Program-made: the position numbers and the translations under genes
Source: Sva-07 sp031398325
GTDB lineage: Bacteria; Actinomycetota; Acidimicrobiia; Acidimicrobiales; Ilumatobacteraceae
Assembly: GCA_031398325.1 (NCBI GenBank)
Contig: JANNNB010000126.1
Span: 1-5,362 of the forward strand
Reading direction: 5' to 3'
Length of the DNA: 5,362 nucleotides
Part shown: one piece after another, positions 1-5,362 of the stretch
How the letters are laid out: each line of letters starts with the position of its first letter
Numbering within the stretch: position 1 is the stretch's first letter
Notes under the pieces: model-generated
What the model was told of the DNA's origin: nothing
The model's database searches: none
What the model saw: only the letters and a program-made list of their open reading frames with translations

Positions 1-246
1 CTGTACGTGGTGCGTCCCAAGTGGAGCTACCGACTGAACGCCGACTTCGAGGACCACGCCGAGCACGAATACGCACTGCTCGTGCAGGAACACCCCGAAT
101 GGGAATCGATCGCCTACGACGGCGAATTCGCCGAGGACTTCGGCAGGTACGAAAGCCTGGCCGACCTGAACCGTCAGATCGGGTACGACGAACGACTCCA
201 CAAGATCGAGAGCGAGCAGAACATGCTCGCCCCGCGGTTCGGTTGA
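1..246 (+). CDS. C-terminal end of an alternative-oxidase-like diiron protein (5' partial)
   Basis: The frame is open to the window edge, so this is the tail of a longer protein; the GTG codons at 7 and 10 are probably internal. Two motifs resemble the last helices of alternative oxidase (AOX, ubiquinol oxidase). With the GTG at 7 as residue 1, these are FEDHAEHEY (residues 14-22), which lines up with the AOX LEEEAxHSY helix, and DERLHK (61-66), which lines up with the AOX DEAxHR motif containing the ExxH iron ligands. The spacing of about 46 residues between the two acidic positions is close to AOX. In AOX these residues hold a di-iron centre that reduces O2 with quinol at the membrane face. 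The upstream NERMH-type half of the site lies outside the window, so oxidase activity is inferred. Other ferritin-like families (for example COQ7-type) are possible. The LLM oxidoreductase gene starts 7 bp after the stop, suggesting one operon. Confidence 0.62.
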   Translation: MYVVRPKWSYRLNADFEDHAEHEYALLVQEHPEWESIAYDGEFAEDFGRYESLADLNRQIGYDERLHKIESEQNMLAPRFG

Positions 247-253
247 CCCCGGC

Positions 254-1033
254 GTGCGGTGGGGGCTCTCCATCTCGTTGTCCGGCGACCTGGCCGACCC
301 GGGGCTGATCGCCGACGTCGCAGTCGTCGCGGAGCAGGCGGGATGGGACGCGGTGTTCGTCTGGGACCATCTCTGGAACCGCACACTGGTTCCGTTCGCC
401 GACCCGTTCGTCACGCTCGCCGCGGTCGCCGCGGCGACCGACCGGGTGTCGATCGGCACGATGGTCACCGCGCTGCCTCGACGTCGGCCGCAGCTCGTCG
501 CGCAGGCGACGACCTCGCTCGATCGCCTGTCCGGTGGCCGGATGGTGCTCGGCCTCGGACTTGGCGTCGACAGCTATGGCGAGTACTCGGTCTTCGACGA
601 GCCGGCGACCGACGATCGCGCCCGAGCCGCGCTGCTCGACGACGGGATCGTCATGCTCGGGCAGATGCTCGCCGCCGGACCCGTCGACCGTGCCGGCGGG
701 CGTGTCACCACACCGCCTGGCCGACAGGTACCACGGGTCCCGATCTGGGTCGCGGGTCGAGCCGGGCTCACTGCCGGGCCACGTCGGGTACGCCGTCATC
801 GACTCGAGGGTCTCGCGCTGGTCGGTGCGGACGCCTGGACTCCCGAGCCCGTCACGGTCGCGATGCACGCCGGGGACCTGGTGGCCGGTGACATCGACGT
901 GGCGTTGGTGGGAGGCGAGCACCCCGACACCGAAGCGCTGAGCGCGGCCGGAGCCACGTGGTGCTTCCCGGAGATCCTTCCCGGGGCAACCGCGGCCGAT
1001 GCCATGGCATGCGCCGAGCGACCACCCGGTTGA
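254..1033 (+). CDS. LLM-class (luciferase-like) flavin/F420-dependent oxidoreductase
   Basis: The product is about 259 aa with a luciferase-like TIM-barrel pattern. A first beta strand (RWGLSIS) is followed by the helix AEQAGWDAVFVWDHLW (about 26-41), typical of the family's second strand. Next come a DPFVTLAAVAAATDRVSIGTMV segment (about 50-71) and the characteristic LDRLSGGRMVLGLGLG (about 89-104). VPRVPIWVAGR (about 159-169) is the late strand that normally lines the cofactor pocket, and a C-terminal FPEILPGATAADAM ends the protein. Such enzymes move hydride to or from FMN or coenzyme F420 in the cytosol; substrate and cofactor cannot be read from the sequence. It is slightly short for the family. 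An arginine-rich stretch after the IWVAGR strand (about 175-183) replaces the usual RPLRRAARWDG-like segment, but the flanks stay in register, so I see no frameshift. The GTG at 254 is chosen because the first beta strand begins there; no clear ribosome site precedes it. It is probably co-transcribed or translationally coupled with the diiron gene. Confidence 0.86.
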   Translation: MRWGLSISLSGDLADPGLIADVAVVAEQAGWDAVFVWDHLWNRTLVPFADPFVTLAAVAAATDRVSIGTMVTALPRRRPQLVAQATTSLDRLSGGRMVLGLGLGVDSYGEYSVFDEPATDDRARAALLDDGIVMLGQMLAAGPVDRAGGRVTTPPGRQVPRVPIWVAGRAGLTAGPRRVRRHRLEGLALVGADAWTPEPVTVAMHAGDLVAGDIDVALVGGEHPDTEALSAAGATWCFPEILPGATAADAMACAERPPG

Positions 1034-1063
1034 ACGGTCCACCGACGGGTGCGCCGGTCCTGG

Positions 1064-1483
1064 TCAGTCTGTCGACAGGGACTCCGGCGCCGGACGGTTG
1101 GCGGTCGCCGCGGCGCGGGCCACGAGCTCCAGCAACGGTGGCACGTCGAGTCGAGCGGTGACCGCCTGCACGAACGTCAGACGATCGGGTGACTCGGCGG
1201 CCTCCGCGAGCACGGCATGAAGTTGCGGAACGCTGTCGACGCGCGCTGCGAGACATCGCGCCGACGACGCGCCGAGCGCCGTCGGCAGCTCGGACCACCG
1301 CCACGAACCGATGTCGTTGTAACGGGCGGTCGGGCTGCGGATCGCCCGTTCGACGGTGTAGCCGTCGTTGTCGACCACGACGATGAGCGCCGGAATGCGC
1401 TGGCGGATGATCGTTCCCAGCTCCTGGATCGTGAGTTGGGCCGCGCCGTCACCGACCAACAGGACCGGTCGGCGGGCAGCCCC
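1064..1483 (-). pseudogene. C-terminal remnant of indolepyruvate/phenylpyruvate decarboxylase-like ThDP enzyme
   Basis: Read on the minus strand, an uninterrupted frame of about 140 residues ends at TGA (1066-1064). It contains the thiamine-diphosphate/Mg motif: VGDGAAQLTIQELG (about 1456-1415), then 24 residues after GDG, then DNDGYTVE (about 1372-1349). RYNDIGSWRWSELP and the ending DVPPLLELV follow. This pattern, especially GYTVERAI followed by RYNDI, is typical of indolepyruvate/phenylpyruvate/2-keto acid decarboxylases of about 550 aa, which decarboxylate aromatic or branched 2-oxo acids to aldehydes. Homology stops just before ARRPVLLVGDG (about 1483). Further upstream the frame has no ATG, GTG or TTG and meets a stop at 1561-1559. 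The substrate-binding N-terminal domain and the catalytic glutamate region are absent, so this cannot be a working decarboxylase. The preserved frame suggests recent truncation, probably by deletion. A tandem assembly error is an alternative. Confidence 0.8.
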
Positions 1484-1595
1484 GCATCTGGACGGTGGAC
1501 TTGCCGGCGCCGGTGCACGGGATCGAGCCGAACGACGCCCTCGCAGGGCCGGCGACGATCAGCGGGAGCAACACGGCACGATTGGCTTTCGACAT
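1449..1595 (-). pseudogene. Short orphan 5' coding start (48 codons) fused out of frame to the decarboxylase remnant
   Basis: An ATG at 1595-1593 follows a good ribosome-binding site. It opens a frame beginning MSKANRAVLLPLIVAG that stops at 1451-1449. Up to about codon 38 nearly all codons after the first few end in G or C (ATC GTC GCC GGC, later GGC AAG TCC ACC GTC CAG), as in real genes here. The frame then runs into the GDG motif region of the decarboxylase, which is in a different frame. I do not recognise the peptide. A hydrophobic stretch (about 7-15) could be part of a signal or a beta strand; GAGKST (30-35) lacks the first glycine of a Walker A motif. The simplest reading is the 5' end of a gene joined by deletion to the decarboxylase tail. 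It could also be a genuine small protein. Confidence 0.35.
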
Positions 1596-1603
1596 GGTTC
1601 GAT

Positions 1604-1610
1604 TCCTCTC
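1604..1610 (-). promoter_or_regulatory. Ribosome-binding site for the minus-strand ATG at 1595
   Basis: On the minus strand GAGAGGA lies 8 nt upstream of the ATG at 1595-1593. It is the clearest Shine-Dalgarno-like sequence in the window; the three plus-strand starts lack one. Its presence argues that the minus-strand start was once, or still is, a translated gene rather than a chance open frame. Confidence 0.5.
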
Positions 1611-1656
1611 GGGAGAGCCGCCATGGGCGGGCAGCGACGTGTCGATCATGAACCGA

Positions 1657-1687
1657 CGGCGCCTGCGCCGCCCTAGGGAAGTCCCCT
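1657..1687. promoter_or_regulatory. Operator-like palindrome cluster between divergent starts
   Basis: Three inverted repeats adjoin or overlap. CGGCGC-CT-GCGCCG (1657-1670) has perfect 6-bp arms. CCCTAGGG (1671-1678) is a perfect palindrome. CTAGGGAAGTCCCC (1673-1686) contains GGGA-AG-TCCC (1676-1685), two 4-bp arms around 2 bp. The last resembles the published site of PAS-LuxR regulators such as PimM (CTVGGGAWWTCCCBAG), matching 13 of 16 positions by eye. The cluster lies about 70 bp upstream of the LAL regulator start and about 60 bp upstream of the minus-strand ATG, a suitable place for an operator serving divergent promoters. Binding by the adjacent LAL protein (autoregulation) is inferred from proximity and the LuxR-type DNA-binding domain. 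Confidence 0.45.
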
Positions 1688-1741
1688 TGTTGCGAATCCC
1701 GTTCGTGTGCGGCGAGCCGGGCACCGCGGACGATCCGTCTC

Positions 1742-1747
1742 TACGAT
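1742..1747 (+). promoter_or_regulatory. Candidate -10 element (TACGAT) for a leaderless LAL transcript
   Basis: TACGAT fits the actinobacterial -10 pattern TANNNT and ends 7 nt before the ATG at 1755. That spacing would start transcription at or next to the A of that ATG. No convincing -35 box is visible 17 bp upstream, and there is no Shine-Dalgarno before either ATG (1746 or 1755), which fits leaderless translation. The element overlaps the alternative ATG at 1746, so only one of the two readings can be right. Confidence 0.35.
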
Positions 1748-1754
1748 GGCGGCG

Positions 1755-4475
1755 ATGTCCGGCGCCAGCATCGACCCATCGAGCCGGACCCCAGCCGAGC
1801 GCGTGATCGTCGGACGTCGCGAGGAGTTGGCCGCGATCGTCGGCTGTGTGGATCGCGCCCGGGCGGGTCACGGACAGGTGGTCTGGATCGAGGGCATGGC
1901 GGGCTCGGGCAAGTCGTCGCTCGTCCGCTCTGCGATCGAACTGCTGGGCGCTGGTGCATCGGCGTGGTGGGGGTCGGCCGACGAGTTGTCGATGGATGCA
2001 TCGTTCTCGCTGTTGGAGCAGTACGCGCCCGTCGATGCAGCGGGTCCGTTCGCCGCAGGCATGCGGCTGCTCGAGTACGTGGACGCTCAGTCCGGCGACG
2101 CCGTGCTGATCGTCGCTGAGGATCTCCATTGGGCCGACCCGGCGTCGCGTGGCGCGCTGCTCACGGTTGCGCGCCGACTCCGCCACGACAACATCTTGCT
2201 GATGGTCACGAGCCGACCTGACACGATCGGTGACGGGTGGGAGCGGTTCGTCGAGCAGGAGGAATCATGTCTTCGCCTGAGGCTGGGTGGTCTCGACGCC
2301 GACCAGATCACCGAACTGGCCGCACGGCGCGGGATCGACCTGACGCCGGCGTATGCGGCGATGCTGCGTGAGCACACCGGCGGACATCCCCTCTACGTGC
2401 GCACGGTGCTCGCCGACCTCAACCCACAGCAGTTGAACGGTCCGGCGACGCCGCTTCCGGCCCCTCGGTCGCTCGCTGCGCTCACGGTGGCATCGCTCGA
2501 CGGGGTGCCGCCGGAGTCACGCCGTTTGGCCGAAGCCTTGGCCGTCCTGGGAACGCGCACGCCGCTCGTCACAGCCGGAAACGTCGCCGGCGTGGACCGA
2601 CCCGCCGAAGCGCTCGGGCCGCTGTTGTCGAGCGGCCTGGGTCGGTGGTCCGCGACCGAGGCAGGCACGCCCGTCGAACTCTCCCACCCCCTCTACCGCG
2701 CGGCGGTGTACGAGGATCTCAGCCCGTCCCGCCGCCGCGACCTTCATCTCGCTGCAGCCGCAGTGACCCGTTGGGGCACGTCGTGGGCGCACCGTGTGGC
2801 AGCGGCGGACACGAGCGACGAGGATCTCGCCGTCGAGCTCGAAGTGGGCGCCCGGTACGAGCTCGGGCGGGGCGACCTGTCGCTGGCGGCGACCTATCTC
2901 TCGTGGGCCTCCACCGTCAGCGCGGCACGAGAACGTGCCGAGGAACGGTTGCTCCTTGCCGTTCGTCTCTGGCTGATCGATGGCCAGACACGACGGGCGG
3001 AGACCTTCGTCCCCCAGGTCGAGCAGTGCATGGAGACGGCGCTGCGTGATCTCGTGCTCGGCATGGTCATGTTCGCCCGCGCCGACGCGGCGGCAACCGA
3101 GCACTGGCTCGCCGGCGTCGGCCGTCTCGCCGGCCCGCGGTGGGTACACGCCGACGCACTCGGCCACCTCGCTCTGCTGATGACGCTCCACGGACGCGAG
3201 TCGGAGATGGTCGCCGTTGCACGAACTGCGCTCGCGCTGCGACCGTTCGACTCCGTCGACGGCGTCGGTACCGAACGCAACGTTTGGTGGGGTCTGGCGA
3301 TCGGCGTCGCCGCCACCGAGGGTCCGACCGCCGGCCTTCGGCAGCTCGACGAGCGATTGGCTGAGCCACCCGAGGAGGTGCGTCCCGAGGACGCCGAGCT
3401 GCTCGCGGTTCGGGGGTTGCTCCGAAACGTTGCAGGACGCACCCGTGATGCCGTTCGTGATCTGCGTACATCGATCGTCATGGCCCGCAACGGCGCCGGC
3501 TTCCGCCAGCTCCCCCGCGCCCACCTCTACCTGGCCTCAGCACTCGTGAAGGCAGGGGAGTGGGACGAAGCTCAATCACACTCCCGCACCGCGCTGTCGC
3601 TGATGGACGACCACCACGTGTGGCTTCGGGAGCAGGCCGAGGGAACACTCGTGCCGGTGTTGGCGGCCCGGGGTGAGATCGCCGAGGCGACCACCATCCA
3701 GGTGCGCACCACCGCTGCCGCTGCCCGGCTGGCGACCACCGAGGTCGACGACACGGCGAGGGCCGGCGCCGTTGCCATCGCACAGGCCATCGGCGACCCG
3801 CGCGGCGTCATCGCCGCGATCAGGCCCGTGGCCGAGGGCGTCGCGGGCTACGGCGGCCCGGTGCGGATGCTGCTGTGGTGGCCCGCGTACCTCGCTGCGA
3901 GGCTCGACGCAGGTGACCTGTCCGGGCTCGGTGACGACATCGAAACCTTCGCCCGCGACGCCGAACGGCTGGAACACGAAGCGACGGTCCACGTCGCCAC
4001 ACTTCGCGCGCGACTCGCGGTCGCCGAGAACCGACCCGAGGACGCCGAACCCTACTTCGCCGCTGCAATTGCAGCGCTGACGGCCGACCATGCCGTGCTC
4101 GATCGGGCGCTCCTGCACCATCAGTACGGACGCTTCCTGCGCGCTCGGGGCCAACGTCGACCCGCGCAGGACCAACTCCGCGTCGCTCACGAGCTCCTGG
4201 CGCAACTCGGTGCCGAGGCGTACCTCGGGGCGGTGGCCGACGACCTCACGGGATGGGGCGGGCGCGACCGTGGGCGGGCCGAACGCTCGCCGCTCGACCT
4301 CACCCCGCGCGAGCTCGACGTCGTGGTGCTCGTCAACAAGGGCTTCACCAACAAAGAGATCGGCGGGCAGCTGTACATCAGCGCCAAGGCGGTGGAATAC
4401 CACCTCGGCAACATCTACGGCAAGCTCGGCATCCGGTCGCGACGCGAGCTCCGCGATGCCGTTCCGACCACCTGA
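1755..4475 (+). CDS. LAL-type ATPase/LuxR-family transcriptional regulator
   Basis: A large regulator of about 906 aa from ATG 1755 (909 from ATG 1746, 922 from GTG 1707). An N-terminal VGRREEL box (about 19-25) opens an AAA/STAND ATPase. Walker A is GMAGSGKS (47-54; bases 1893-1916) and Walker B is VLIVAEDLHWAD (117-128). A sensor-like strand LLMVTSRPD follows at about 149-157. The middle (about 350-830) is Ala/Leu/Arg-rich alpha-helical sequence like the TPR-type array of MalT/LAL proteins. The last 58 residues (849-906) are a canonical LuxR helix-turn-helix beginning LTPRELD, with GFTNKEIGGQLYIS and recognition helix AKAVEYHLGNIYGKLGI. LAL proteins are cytoplasmic switches that bind a ligand and ATP, oligomerise and activate or repress nearby promoters; the ligand here is unknown. 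Length is normal and no disruption is seen. I favour ATG 1755 because the extra N-terminal residues of longer versions look non-conserved and a -10-like box sits 7 nt upstream. The operator-like cluster upstream suggests autoregulation. Confidence 0.93.
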   Translation: MSGASIDPSSRTPAERVIVGRREELAAIVGCVDRARAGHGQVVWIEGMAGSGKSSLVRSAIELLGAGASAWWGSADELSMDASFSLLEQYAPVDAAGPFAAGMRLLEYVDAQSGDAVLIVAEDLHWADPASRGALLTVARRLRHDNILLMVTSRPDTIGDGWERFVEQEESCLRLRLGGLDADQITELAARRGIDLTPAYAAMLREHTGGHPLYVRTVLADLNPQQLNGPATPLPAPRSLAALTVASLDGVPPESRRLAEALAVLGTRTPLVTAGNVAGVDRPAEALGPLLSSGLGRWSATEAGTPVELSHPLYRAAVYEDLSPSRRRDLHLAAAAVTRWGTSWAHRVAAADTSDEDLAVELEVGARYELGRGDLSLAATYLSWASTVSAARERAEERLLLAVRLWLIDGQTRRAETFVPQVEQCMETALRDLVLGMVMFARADAAATEHWLAGVGRLAGPRWVHADALGHLALLMTLHGRESEMVAVARTALALRPFDSVDGVGTERNVWWGLAIGVAATEGPTAGLRQLDERLAEPPEEVRPEDAELLAVRGLLRNVAGRTRDAVRDLRTSIVMARNGAGFRQLPRAHLYLASALVKAGEWDEAQSHSRTALSLMDDHHVWLREQAEGTLVPVLAARGEIAEATTIQVRTTAAAARLATTEVDDTARAGAVAIAQAIGDPRGVIAAIRPVAEGVAGYGGPVRMLLWWPAYLAARLDAGDLSGLGDDIETFARDAERLEHEATVHVATLRARLAVAENRPEDAEPYFAAAIAALTADHAVLDRALLHHQYGRFLRARGQRRPAQDQLRVAHELLAQLGAEAYLGAVADDLTGWGGRDRGRAERSPLDLTPRELDVVVLVNKGFTNKEIGGQLYISAKAVEYHLGNIYGKLGIRSRRELRDAVPTT
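4299..4472 (+). other. LuxR-type helix-turn-helix domain of the LAL regulator
   Basis: This part encodes the C-terminal DNA-binding domain. LTPRELDVVVLV is the first helix, TNKEIGGQLYIS the second and scaffold helix, and AKAVEYHLGNIYGKLGI the recognition helix and following turn. The LTxRE start, the NKEIG core and the VxxHLxNIYxKLGI ending are all conserved as in the GerE/LuxR family, so DNA binding should be intact. Such domains bind as dimers to two-fold symmetric sites, relevant to the palindromes before this gene. Confidence 0.9.
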
Positions 4476-4495
4476 ACCCGTCCGATCGTCGAGAA

Positions 4496-4516
4496 ACTAG
4501 GGCATCGCACTAGGGC
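4496..4516 (+). repeat. Direct repeat ACTAGGGC x2, 13-bp period
   Basis: ACTAGGGC occurs at 4496-4503 and again at 4509-4516, separated by 5 bp. It lies between the LAL stop (4475) and the membrane-protein start (4548), 32-52 bp upstream of the latter. CTAG is otherwise almost absent from the window, so two identical 8-mers here are unlikely to be chance. The shared CTAGGG half-site with the region upstream of the LAL gene makes a regulator-binding site the best guess; a promoter element is possible. Confidence 0.45.
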
Positions 4517-4547
4517 GAAGATCGCTGGGGTGGACGACGATCGTCCC

Positions 4548-5273
4548 ATGCACAACCTCTCCATCGCCGCCGAACCATCGGCTCCGACGCCCGACTCGGC
4601 CAGCGCCGCTCACTCCTCCCGGGCGCGAGGACTCGCAAGCACCCGCGCCGTCCGCGTCTTCTATGGCACCATCGCTGCGTTGTTGACGTACACGCTGATC
4701 GCCCAGTGCATCCTCACGCACAGCGAGGGCCGCAGCCTCGTCAACACGTTCAGCTACTTCACGATCCAATCGAACCTTCTCGTGCTCGTGACGTCGTTCG
4801 TCCTTGCCGTCCGACCGACGATCAGTGGACCATGGTGGCGCGTCGTGCGACTCGGTGCGCTCACCGGCATCACCGTGACCGGCCTCGTCTACGCGACGCT
4901 CCTGGCCCCGTACGTCCACCTCACCGGCACGGCGATGATCTACAACTACATCTTCCACTACGTCGTACCGATCGCGTCCGTGATCGGCTTCGTCGTGGTC
5001 GGGCCACGGCTCGCCCTGTTCGATCGGGACCTGGCGTTCATGGCTTGGCCGGTCCTCTGGCTGGTGTACACGATGCTCCGAGGAGCCTTCCTGCACCCCG
5101 AGTTCACCGGCTTCAGCAGCACCGCGAGCCACTACCCGTACGAGTTCCTCGACGTCGACGGAGTCTCGATGTTCGAGGTCGTGGGCTCGATCGTCTTCGT
5201 GACCCTGCTGTTGGTCGGGATCGGCGTCGGCTACATCCGTGCCGAACGCCGCCTGACACGCCGCCTGCGCTAG
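4548..5273 (+). CDS. Pr6Pr-family integral membrane protein
   Basis: A 241-aa polytopic protein with six predicted membrane helices at about 37-57, 66-88, 101-121, 131-153, 162-180 and 209-230. Conserved-looking family blocks are FSYFTIQSN (68-76) in helix 2, ALTGITVTGLVYATLLAP (104-121) in helix 3, FHYVVP (136-141) in helix 4, WPVLWLVYTMLRGA (167-180) in helix 5 and YPYEFLDVD (196-204) before helix 6. Together they match the Pr6Pr membrane family (FAR-17a/AIG1-like in architecture), whose biochemical role is unknown to me. The first ~33 residues are Ser/Ala/Pro-rich and probably disordered and cytoplasmic; the C-terminus is Arg-rich, consistent with a cytoplasmic end. GTG 4530 (247 aa) is an alternative start; neither start has a clear ribosome site. 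It follows the LAL gene by 72 bp on the same strand and could be its regulatory target or a read-through partner. Confidence 0.85.
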   Translation: MHNLSIAAEPSAPTPDSASAAHSSRARGLASTRAVRVFYGTIAALLTYTLIAQCILTHSEGRSLVNTFSYFTIQSNLLVLVTSFVLAVRPTISGPWWRVVRLGALTGITVTGLVYATLLAPYVHLTGTAMIYNYIFHYVVPIASVIGFVVVGPRLALFDRDLAFMAWPVLWLVYTMLRGAFLHPEFTGFSSTASHYPYEFLDVDGVSMFEVVGSIVFVTLLLVGIGVGYIRAERRLTRRLR

Positions 5274-5315
5274 GGGACGGCAGTACGACATGGACGCGGG
5301 GACGAGCTCCGAGTT

Positions 5316-5334
5316 CCGGGCCGCGGCCCCCCGG
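5316..5334. terminator. GC-rich palindrome, possible terminator downstream of the membrane-protein gene
   Basis: GGGCCGCGGCCC (5318-5329) is a perfect 12-bp palindrome, with further CCGG/CCGG pairing at the edges. It lies 45 bp after the membrane-protein stop and just before a likely minus-strand gene end, where a bidirectional terminator would be expected. No T-tract follows and the hairpin loop would consume part of the palindrome, so intrinsic termination is uncertain. Confidence 0.25.
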
Positions 5335-5342
5335 TGAGGACG

Positions 5343-5362
5343 TCAGTCGAGTTCGACGATGC
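5343..5362 (-). CDS. Possible C-terminal end of a minus-strand gene (partial)
   Basis: TCA at 5343-5345 is a TGA stop on the minus strand. The few codons before it (ATC GTC GAA CTC GAC, reading IVELD then stop) have the G/C-ending codon pattern of genes here. The position after a convergent-type palindrome fits a gene running leftward from outside the window. Only six codons are visible, so this is a guess from pattern and context, and no product can be named. Confidence 0.22.

Noticed and set aside
765..815. Possible frameshift in the LLM oxidoreductase at the Arg-rich stretch after IWVAGR
   Set aside because: The downstream GLALVGADAW and LPGATAADAM segments remain in the same frame with family-like spacing, so divergence is the simpler reading.
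1034..1063. Terminator between the convergent LLM gene and the decarboxylase remnant
   Set aside because: The 30-bp gap shows no stable inverted repeat and no T-tract.
1490..1508. GAGKST in the minus-strand small ORF as a P-loop
   Set aside because: The residue five before the GK glycine is Pro, not Gly, and there is no Walker B or further ATPase sequence before the stop.
1707..1745. GTG 1707 as the start of the LAL gene
   Set aside because: It adds 16 Arg/Ser/Gly-rich residues over ATG 1755 with no ribosome site, and it would place the -10-like box inside the coding region.
2517..3524. 335-aa minus-strand open frame inside the LAL gene
   Set aside because: It lies fully antisense to a well-supported regulator, has no recognisable domain, and is explained by high GC lowering stop frequency.
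3576..4403. 275-aa minus-strand open frame inside the LAL gene
   Set aside because: It is antisense to the TPR-like region and the helix-turn-helix, has no motif and no plausible start context.
4497..5291. 264-aa minus-strand open frame opposite the Pr6Pr gene
   Set aside because: It is Asp/Glu/His/Arg-rich low-complexity sequence, as expected from the antisense of a GC-rich membrane protein gene. The plus strand has clear membrane helices and family motifs.

Overview
The window is GC-rich DNA with a strong G/C preference at codon third positions, many GTG starts and few Shine-Dalgarno sequences. The gene families (a short F420/flavin LLM-type oxidoreductase, a large ATPase-LuxR (LAL) regulator and a Pr6Pr-type membrane protein) suggest a high-GC actinobacterium, possibly Acidimicrobiia-like. 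The lineage is inferred from style and gene content only.

Layout. (1) Bases 1-246 (+) hold the C-terminal end of a ferritin-like diiron protein resembling alternative oxidase. (2) Bases 254-1033 (+) encode an LLM-class oxidoreductase, 7 bp downstream and probably co-transcribed. (3) Bases about 1064-1483 (-) hold the C-terminal quarter of a thiamine-diphosphate decarboxylase of the indolepyruvate/phenylpyruvate decarboxylase group. Its N-terminal three quarters are missing. Just upstream on the same strand, in another frame, is an intact-looking start (ATG 1595, good RBS). The locus therefore looks like a decayed or chimeric gene. (4) Bases 1596-1754 form a divergent intergenic region with three adjoining or overlapping palindromes, one similar to a LuxR-type operator. 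(5) Bases 1755-4475 (+) encode a complete LAL regulator of about 906 aa with Walker A, Walker B and a C-terminal LuxR helix-turn-helix. (6) Bases 4476-4547 are an intergenic gap with a 13-bp-period direct repeat of ACTAGGGC. (7) Bases 4548-5273 (+) encode a six-helix Pr6Pr-family membrane protein. (8) Bases 5274-5362 hold a GC palindrome and perhaps the last codons of a minus-strand gene.

How it fits together. The main regulatory hypothesis concerns CTAG. This tetramer occurs only four times in the window. Every copy reads CTAGGG and none lies inside a gene body; one overlaps a stop codon. Two copies are the direct repeat before the membrane-protein gene, and one lies in the operator-like region before the LAL gene. 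This fits the LAL protein binding its own upstream region and that of the downstream membrane-protein gene. I see no phage, CRISPR, transposase, tRNA or rRNA genes. I do not see a convincing new multi-gene system. The best leads are the regulator/operator pairing and the truncated decarboxylase.
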